A stretch of 64,000 bases of DNA from assembly GCA_027919835.1 (NCBI GenBank), contig JANVFP010000003.1:372001-436000 (forward strand). Direction: 5' to 3'. Shown piece after piece: positions 56,795-64,000 of the stretch. Below the pieces are notes generated by a model. The model searched no databases. It was not told where the DNA came from and saw nothing but the letters and a program-made list of their open reading frames with translations. The first letter of the stretch is position 1. Each line of letters opens with the position of its first letter. Made by a program: the position numbers and the translations under genes. The stretch comes from Lentinula raphanica (lineage: Eukaryota; Basidiomycota; Agaricomycetes; Agaricales; Omphalotaceae).

Positions 56795-59700
56795 ATGTCC
56801 GACGACTATCCTAGTCTGCTCCGTGAGCTACGATGAGCTACTCTGCATGTGCTAAAAATCTCATTATTCATGCCAGGTTCGGAGCAGATGAGCTTAGTAC
56901 GGCTTTACGTGCCCACTGAAGTTGCCCATGATACTGTAGCAGAACTTGGTGAACTAGGAGATGTACAGTTCAAAGATGTATGCTTTCTCATGTTGAACTC
57001 ACTTCCGATGTCTCATTCGAATCCATTGCAGCTTAACCCTAACGTCAATCCTTTTCAACGCTCTTTCGTTGGTGAAATCCGACGTATCGACGAGATGAGC
57101 CGTCGAGTGCGCTTTTTCGCAACCCAAATTGAGCAAGAGAAGGATGTTGTACCCATTCGCCCTCTGTATGACTCTGCCCCGGTGATCACAGTTGGTCCTC
57201 GCGCACCGCAAACCATGGATGAGCTGGACGTTACCCTGGCTGCTCATGAACAACGTTTGACTCAAATGAACGAAAGTTACCAGAAGCTGAGCGAAAGGAC
57301 GAAAGAGCTGATTGAGGCTAGGCACGTTCTGCGCGAGACCGCTGTGTTCTTTGACAAGGTATGTGCTTTTATAGTAAATATGTCTTTTGAGGCTCAAGGC
57401 CATATAGGCGCAAGACCACCAAACGGATATAAGGACTTCGTTCGATGACTCTGCTGCGCCGCTTTTGCAACATGATGACCGCGAAAATCAGTATTCAGCC
57501 GGCGCCGGTGCTCAATTTGACCTTGAGTGAGTTCCTGCCAGATTACCACAACTCGAAGTCACGGTTCTAATATCCTGTCTCTCAGATTCGTTGCAGGCAC
57601 TATTGAACGAGTCAGGGTGCCCACTTTTGAGCGCGTCCTCTGGCGTGTCTTGCGTGGCAATCTGTACATGAACCATACCGATATTGCCGAGCCCTTCGTC
57701 GACCCAGTCACTGGCGTTGAAACTCGCAAGAACGTTTTCATCATCTTCGCACACGGCGATGCTCTTCTCGCCAAAATTCGTAAAGTAGCCGAATCAATGG
57801 GTGCTACTTTGTATCCTATCGATGCCAACGCCGACAAACGATCCGAGTCTTTCCGTGAAGTTGAAGGAAGGTTGGAAGACCTGCAGAATGTGCTTTATAA
57901 TACGGGAGCTAGCCGTAGAACCGAGCTGATTACAATCGGGGAAAACTTGAGAAGCTGGCAAGATGTGGTTAGGAAGGAGAAGCTGATATACGAGACACTC
58001 AACCTCTTCAAATATGACGCGGGACAGAAGACCCTTACTGCTGAGGGATGGGTGCCCACTAGAGACATCACTATGATACAGCTTGCACTTCGTCATGCTG
58101 CGGTAAGCCTCTTAGTCTCCGATGCATCTCAACAAATATCTCAACCCTCTCCAGGAAGAATCGGGCACGAGCGTTGCCGCTGTCCTAGACGAACTTCGTA
58201 CTCAGAAGACTCCGCCTACCTTCAACCGCACGAATAAATTCACGGAAGGTTTCCAGACAATCATGGATAGTTATGGTGTTGCTTCTTATCAGGAGGTCAA
58301 TCCTGGCCTCTTCGCCGTCATCACGTTCCCGTTCCTGTTCGCAGTCATGTTCGGTGATATTGGACATGGGTTCATCATCTTCACCGCTGCGCTTTATATG
58401 ATTCTTGCAGAACGTAAGCTAGCTAGGGCGGATCTCGGGGAGGTAGGTCATATCAGAACTACATTGATGTCCCGTCTCTGACTGAGTCCATTGAGTAGAT
58501 TTCTGGTCAATTCTTCTAGTCAGTCGCATTCCCCCCTTTTTGATGTTCATGCTCTAAATATCTTTGCTCTTAGTGGTCGCTACATCATCCTCCTTATGGG
58601 CCTGTTCTCCATGTACACTGGCTTGATGTACAACGATATCTTTTCCAAGTCTCTCCATATCTGGCACTCTGCATGGGATTTCCCCAGCAACGGTACAGAC
58701 ACCAAAGTTACTGGGATCGACAATGGACACAGATATCCCTTTGGTCTCGATCCTGGCTGGCACGGCGCTGACAACAATCTCGTCTTTGTCAACTCTTACA
58801 AGATGAAAATGTCTGTAGTGCTGGGAGTCATACATGTACGTTCGTAATCTTCAATACTGGCTCATGCTCACTTCTTCGGTTCCCAGATGACTTTCGCGCT
58901 GTGTTTACAGTTACCCAACCACCTCAAGTTCAAACGGTCCATAGACGTTTGGGCCAACTTCATTCCTCAAATGATTTTCTTGCAATCCATCTTCGGGTAC
59001 CTCGTCATTTGCATCTTATACAAATGGTCCATCGATTGGTCCACGGCTTCGACTCAACCACCTTCTCTCCTGAACATGCTCATCTCAATGTTCCTGTCAC
59101 CCGGCAAGGTTGATCCTTCGGAACAACTGTACGCCGGACAGCCTTTTGTTCAAGTCCTCCTGTTGCTTCTCGCAGCGATCTGTGTCCCGTGGTTGTTGAT
59201 TACGAAGCCGTACATAGCATGGAAAGAGATGCATAAGATCCAGGAGCAAGGATATGTTAGTATTCGTGGAGATGGAGATGGGAATGGAGTCCACCGGGAC
59301 AGTTCAGATGAGGCGTTGGAGGGCGAGGAGGAAGGGAATGGGCAGGCTATGGTGGAGGCTGCAGATGATTCAGAAAATGTAAGGAGTCTTTTTACGTTGT
59401 TCAGTTCTAAAGTTTGTGTTTGACATGCTCATTCTTGTTTTGCATTTCAAAGGAACATCACGACTTTGGCGAAGTAGTCATACACCAAATCATCCACACT
59501 ATCGAGTTTTGTCTCGGATGTATCTCCCACACAGCTTCGTACCTGCGTCTGTGGGCTCTTTCGCTCGCACATGCGCAACTCTCAGAGGTGCTCTGGTCTA
59601 TGACGCTCGAGTCATGGCTCGAGCCTACTGGGGTGTTTGGTTGGATCATGTTAATCGTGATGGGCGTGTTTTGGTTTGTGCTGACTGTGTTTATTTTATG

Positions 59701-59996
59701 TATCATGGAGGTGTGTTTTTGTCTTTTCTCCTTCTCCTTCCTTCGCCGAATGCACGGTTGTTTTCTGGATCGTTTTTACTTATGATTCTGATCATCCTTT
59801 TCAGGGTCTGTCCGCGTTTTTACACGCCCTTCGGTTACACTGGGTCGAAGCGAACAGTAAACATTTTGAAGGTGGTGGACTGGTATGTCTTTGATGTCTT
59901 TCTCGATCTATGACCGTGGTTTAAAATTCAATATCAATCTGTGATCACAGGCGTTCACTCCCCTCACTTTTGCGAATCCGGATTTGAAAGAGTAAG
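56795..59996 (+). CDS. VPH1: V-type proton ATPase subunit a
   Basis: Membrane subunit of the Vo sector; provides the proton half-channels and targets the pump to vacuole, Golgi or endosomes. The first exon is 28 nt long (56795-56822, MSDDYPSLL) and joins to [20 protein letters not shown] and [20 protein letters not shown]. The cytosolic N-domain includes [20 protein letters not shown] and [20 protein letters not shown]. The membrane part shows [60 protein letters not shown], and the conserved [24 protein letters not shown] helix with the essential Arg. The C-terminal helix ([20 protein letters not shown]) is followed by [14 protein letters not shown] and TAA at 59994-59996. Many short introns. 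Which fungal isoform (Vph1- or Stv1-like) cannot be decided. Confidence 0.94.
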
Positions 59997-61048
59997 CAAA
60001 GGCTGAGATCCGAGTGTTCGAAGTCTGGACTTTCTTTCACAAAGCAAAGCCAGGATATACCTGTTTTTCATCATCCCTGTTCTTAATCTCGCTGTCGCTG
60101 CGATAATCAGTATGATAAATGTTCTTCGTGTCGTGGGATTCACTGCAAATCGATATCGGTTGGTGAGAAGGTAAGAGATGATATGGTGGGATTACCCATT
60201 CTGCTGTTCGTGTTCGATATCTGGTGGCGGCGGTGATAGAAAGTGACATTTGTGTGAACACAATGTACAATGTGGCGATTGAAAGCAAGGGTGAGTAAGT
60301 ACCATGCCAGTGCACGCTCATTTCGGAGGTCTGATAACGTTCATCCTAGAGCGTCCAGTCTTCTCAAACTTTGTTGTGTTTTCCGAGTCGCTTCTGACCT
60401 TCGTGAACATGGGTTACATGAGTACTCAGCAGGGTGAACTTAGCATCCTGTGGAAAAACTCTTCTCTGAGTTTCTTTTCCCTGGTGATCGGAAAACCGTG
60501 GTACAGAAGCAGGTATTTCGCTTGCGATATATTACCACAAAGTTACTGATAGAGGTTGATTCGAAAACATGTCCCGTAGCATTGCGGAGAATGTATGGGT
60601 CTAAGGCAATGATCATCTTGGAACTACTTCGAGGCTGTATGTTGCTGTATGAAGCAAGTATCATAGATCAACGATGAATTCCGCTCTTGCAGGACCTATG
60701 TAGTTTCGGCGCCGGGGTAACATGAAAATAGTAAGTACTTACTACATCGAACAATCAAAACCTGTGAAGACGACTGGTTCAATACGTACCTGATTGATGA
60801 ACATCCAATATTCAACACTGCCTGAAAGGCTGGGGAAGTTGAAACACAGGATGGATTGATGAAAATCTGGGGTAATGACTTTATGATCAGTTGGGACACC
60901 CCGCCTCATTGCCTCAAATTGTCCTCAAGGCTTTTTCGATTCTGGAGAGGGTAGGGCATGTATGATGTTAATTGACTTGAACATGTTGAACACGTTATTC
61001 GAGAACTCAGAAGGTTGCTTTCGTATAACATGAATACAAGAAGGTTAG
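59997..61048. other. Intergenic, no supported gene
   Basis: 3' flank of the V-ATPase gene and of the minus-strand gene ending at 61049. Frames at 60037-60321 (minus) and 60304-60549 (plus) overlap each other and show no family motif. Confidence 0.4.
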
Positions 61049-61770
61049 TCATGTTTGCGAAGGCTGTTTGAATTTTGAAGTTGTTGAGTACGATACCTCC
61101 GTGGAAATACATCTGTGAATCAACTCGCCGTTCGGACGGGTTCGATGGAGAGGCAGAAGGGTAATACTTACAGGCAGGGAACAAGATCCAACGGTTTTCC
61201 CCGACTGGTCTCGGCGATCTGTCTGGCCTTGAGCGACTCTACGATCGATGTCGGCGGATGAGTTGAGCTTTCATTGATCTGGGCAGCATCCTCGAGGTGG
61301 GTCTCTGACTCTGATCCGGAGACATAGAGCTGTAGCCTCGGCCTGTGGAGAATTTCTGCTCGATGATCATGAAAGCATATCAGTAAGTACCTGCATGTTT
61401 TGGTACTTACTGAGAGAGCTACTGAGAGATGGCCACGGTTGTTGATCGCTCTGGGACGGTATATCTTTTTCGCTGTAGCAACGTTGTATTTCTCCGATCT
61501 CCAAGTCATATACGGAACTTGGTGAATGAATTGGGGAAAAAAGAGTCAGCTGGACGCAGCCAGACTTTGAAAAAAGAAAAGTCACCTGTTATCGGAGTTT
61601 GAAATCGAAACCGTCAAGTACAAAACTAGACTTGCGTCGTTCGGCTTCTTCCCTTCAGTCTTTTTCTCCCGCTCCCATAGAGGTATGGATCCTTCTTCGC
61701 TGGCCGTCTTGCTGGCATTCTTCTCTGTTAAAAACTGACTCTTTTGCGTGGCCAGGCATCTTGTTGCCAA
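61049..61770 (-). CDS. Unknown protein (5' end uncertain)
   Basis: A chain of splice-consistent exons on the minus strand. The first, up to about 61770, encodes EEGSIPLWEREKKTEGKKPN, then DASLVLYLTVSISNSDN. It joins by a GTGACT-type donor to SVYDLEIGEIQRCYSEKDIP. A GTAAGT donor leads to ILHRPRLQLYVSGSESETHL and SSTHPPTSIVESLKARQIAE, and a last GTAAGT donor near 61168 to a short tail ending at TGA 61049-61051. Three good donor sites in a row and a shared frame support a real gene. I cannot place the start codon; the frame opens without ATG at 61770. The stretch LYLTVSIS...LQLYVSGSE could be a beta-rich fold, but I recognise no family. Head-to-head with eEF3. Confidence 0.5.
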
Positions 61771-61927
61771 TCTTTAGAGAATTAGAGCGTTTCTTATCCT
61801 TGTCAGCCTTTGTCTGCAATCACATCCATCCATAGACATTTTCGACAATCGTATCTTACAAGGCAAGTTTTGTCTTTCTTTCCTTCACATCCATATCAAC
61901 CGATCTGGTTAGATATCACCTTTAGAA

Positions 61928-64000
61928 ATGCCTGCTGCTACCGCCAGCGCTACTTCCTCTATTCCTTCTCCTGCCTCTCTAAAAGCTGCCGCCGCACCTG
62001 TTGAAGGTCAGGTAGATGTCTCAGCACTTTTCGTCGCCGACAAGGCCTCTCGTCAAGCCGCAGTGGCCCATCTTGCCACAGTAGCTGCCAAAGAAGGTCC
62101 TTCTGCTCTTCAGGCTGCTGGCTTCCAGGATGCCGTTATCAAGGCCCTCGCCGACAAAAAGTCACCCGCTGCCCGTGAAGGTGCTGCTGAGGCTGTACTT
62201 GCCATCTCAAAAAACGGAGCTGTCAAAGCTCTCGAACCGACTTTCATCAACTCTGGTATATATGCCGCTCTTCTCGAGACGTTCGCCGACAAAATGCCTG
62301 CTGTCCGGACAGCTGCAGTAGAGGCCGTCAGGGAGTTCGTTGCTGCTATGAACCCTTGGGCTACCGCCCTCATTCTTCCCGCCCTTCTTCATGAAATCAA
62401 AACTGCTGGTAAATGGCAACTCAAGACTGGCTCTCTGCTCATCTTGAACCAGCTCGTTACAAGTGCCCCAATCCAGACTGCGCGTCTCATGCCGGATATC
62501 ATTCCCGTTCTCTCAGAAGCCATCTGGGATACCAAGGCCGACGTGAAGAAGGCCGCCCGTGATTCGCTCACAAAGGCTACCGCTCTAGTGTCGAACAAGG
62601 ATATTGAACGTTTTATTCCTGCTCTTATTAAAGCTCTTATTAATCCCGTCGAGGAGGTTCCTAATACTATCATGCTCCTCTCGGCTACCACATTCGTTTC
62701 TGAAGTAGATTCCCCCACCCTTTCTCTCATGGTTCCTCTTCTCTCTCGTGGTCTCAACGAGAAACTGACCGCTACCAAGCGAAAGGTCGCAGTGTGAGTC
62801 TTTTGTCATCCTGCAGCTCCGATAAGGATGCTGACCAATTCTTGTAGTATCGTCGACAACATGGCCAAACTCGTCGACTCTGCCATCACTGTTCGCCCGT
62901 TCATACCCAAGCTGCTCCCGGGTTTGATCAAGGTCGAGACAACGATCGGTGACCCCGAGGCTCGTGGCGTCGTTGGCAAGGCGATCGCTACTCTTCGTCA
63001 AGTTGGTGAAGTCCCTGCTCACAGCGACGGATCCGACTTGCCTGCTCACAAATTGGCAGAGGAAGGTCAGCTTGCCCACTCTCTCGTCGTGATCTACAAG
63101 AAACTCGGTGGTGAAGTTTCGCCCGCCAACGCTTCCGCCATGTACGCTTCCTCTCTTGCCGCTAACCTCGTCAACCTCAAGAACTTCGATGTTCCTGAGT
63201 GGGACACTCTCGCTCCTTACCTCGCTTATGCCGCTGCCTCGCCTGATCCCATCTCTGTCGCTCGGGAGTGGGTCGTTCGCTCCGCTACTGAGGACACCGA
63301 TGATGACGAGGTACCTGAGGACGAGGAAGAGGGCGAAGATCTCTGTAACTGCCAGTTCTCTTTGGCTTACGGTGCCAAGATTCTGCTTAACACCGCTACT
63401 CTCCGTCTCAAGCGTGGCCACCGCTACGGTCTGTGCGGTAAGAACGGTACCGGAAAGTCCACTCTGATGCGTGCTATCACAAATGGGTAAGTGCAACTGA
63501 TATCTATCTTTGACCTTTTTGTTGACTGTTCTTGTTTTTACAGACAAGTCGAAGGTTTCCCATCCCCTGATGAGGTCCGAACCTTCTATGTCGAGCACGA
63601 TATTGACGGCAGTGAAGAAGATACCAGCGTGCTCACGTTCATCCTCAGCGACAAGCGTATCCAAGCCACAGAAGCTGAAATCATTGAGACCCTTGCTTCC
63701 GTCGGTTTCACTGACGAGCGTCAGAAGCAAGCCATCGGCTCTCTCTCCGGTGGTTGGAAGATGAAGCTCGCCCTCGCCCGGGCTATGCTGTTCAAGGCTG
63801 ACATCCTCCTGCTCGATGAGCCTACTAACCATCTTGATGTCGTGAACGTGGCTTGGCTCGAAAACTACCTGACCAACCTCAAGACTTGCACTTCCAGTAC
63901 GTTTGCTTTCCTTGTTGATCAGATTGATTCTTATGCTCTCTGTGTTAGTCATTGTCTCGCACGACTCCAGCTTCTTGAACAACACTATCACCGATGTTCT
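61928..64000 (+). CDS. TEF3: Translation elongation factor eEF3, 5' part (cut by window end)
   Basis: Fungal-specific ABC-F ATPase that binds the ribosome and promotes E-site tRNA release during elongation. The start ATG at 61928 ([14 protein letters not shown]) begins a HEAT-repeat domain ([80 protein letters not shown]). It is followed by the four-helix bundle region and an acidic stretch ([16 protein letters not shown]). The first ABC cassette has Walker [13 protein letters not shown], signature [18 protein letters not shown], Walker [15 protein letters not shown] and the H-loop start IVSHDSSF. Introns lie at about 62796-62847, 63487-63541 and 63899-63948. The second cassette and chromodomain lie beyond the window. 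The coding sequence is highly codon-biased (C-ending codons), consistent with strong expression. Confidence 0.97.

Noticed and set aside
60304..60549. 81-codon plus-strand frame after the V-ATPase gene
   Set aside because: Overlaps an opposite-strand frame, shows no family resemblance and has no splice partner.
62585..63991. 468-codon minus-strand open frame at the window end
   Set aside because: Antisense of eEF3. The long opening is a by-product of strong codon bias in a highly expressed gene.
1..64000. CRISPR arrays, bacterial operons, riboswitches
   Set aside because: The sequence is intron-rich eukaryotic DNA; no regularly spaced repeats or bacterial signals were seen.

Overview
The window is nuclear DNA of a filamentous basidiomycete, most likely an Agaricomycete (mushroom-forming fungus). 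The reasons are dense genes cut by many short introns (mostly 45-70 nt, GT-AG), families typical of that group (two DUF6699 proteins, a DOPA 4,5-dioxygenase homologue, a GtaA-type glutaminase, G1-type peptidase paralogues, small secreted proteins), fungal eEF3, and a DIRS-type retrotransposon. Exon structures below were worked out by hand from reading frame, splice consensus and recognisable protein motifs. Where every exon is listed, the exons add up to one open frame; where the text says 'about' or 'approximate', they do not.

Layout: 1-5 kb holds the 3' end of an unknown gene, glutamate 5-kinase PRO1 (minus) and, divergent from it, a DOPA 4,5-dioxygenase homologue with a 5-nt exon. 4.8-8.6 kb is a large Ser/Thr kinase with a split catalytic domain. 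9.7-10.6 kb is an unknown Agaricomycete-type protein. 12.7-14.9 kb is an amino-acid transporter, followed by RNA polymerase III subunit RPC11 and a small secreted protein. 17.3-23.2 kb carries a DUF6699 protein, a CCDC124/Lso2-type ribosome-associated protein, calcipressin and TFIIF alpha. A hAT-like MITE with an 8-bp target duplication lies at 24.3-24.7 kb, just upstream of a putative secreted protein. 26.6-28.3 kb is a second DUF6699 protein with an apparent frameshift. 30.5-32.8 kb is a Zn2Cys6 regulator, 34.2-35.8 kb a divergent kinase and 37.2-40.6 kb a membrane-anchored GtaA glutaminase.

40.8-51.5 kb is the most dynamic region. A unit holding a G1-like (eqolisin) peptidase gene and the 3' exon of a neighbouring gene has been tandemly duplicated. 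One peptidase copy is frameshifted. The other unit is split by a complete DIRS/PAT/Ngaro-like element of about 5.67 kb (44432-50102) with split direct repeats A1-ORFs-B1-A2-B2 and intact gag, RT/RNase H and tyrosine recombinase. The sister unit preserves the empty insertion site.

51.8-64 kb is housekeeping: an ITFG1/TIP-like membrane protein, UDP-glucose dehydrogenase, V-ATPase subunit a, an unknown gene, and the 5' part of translation elongation factor eEF3, cut by the window end. Several neighbouring pairs (PRO1/DODA, DUF6699/CCDC124, UGD1/VPH1, unknown/eEF3) are divergent and share short promoters of about 160-370 bp.
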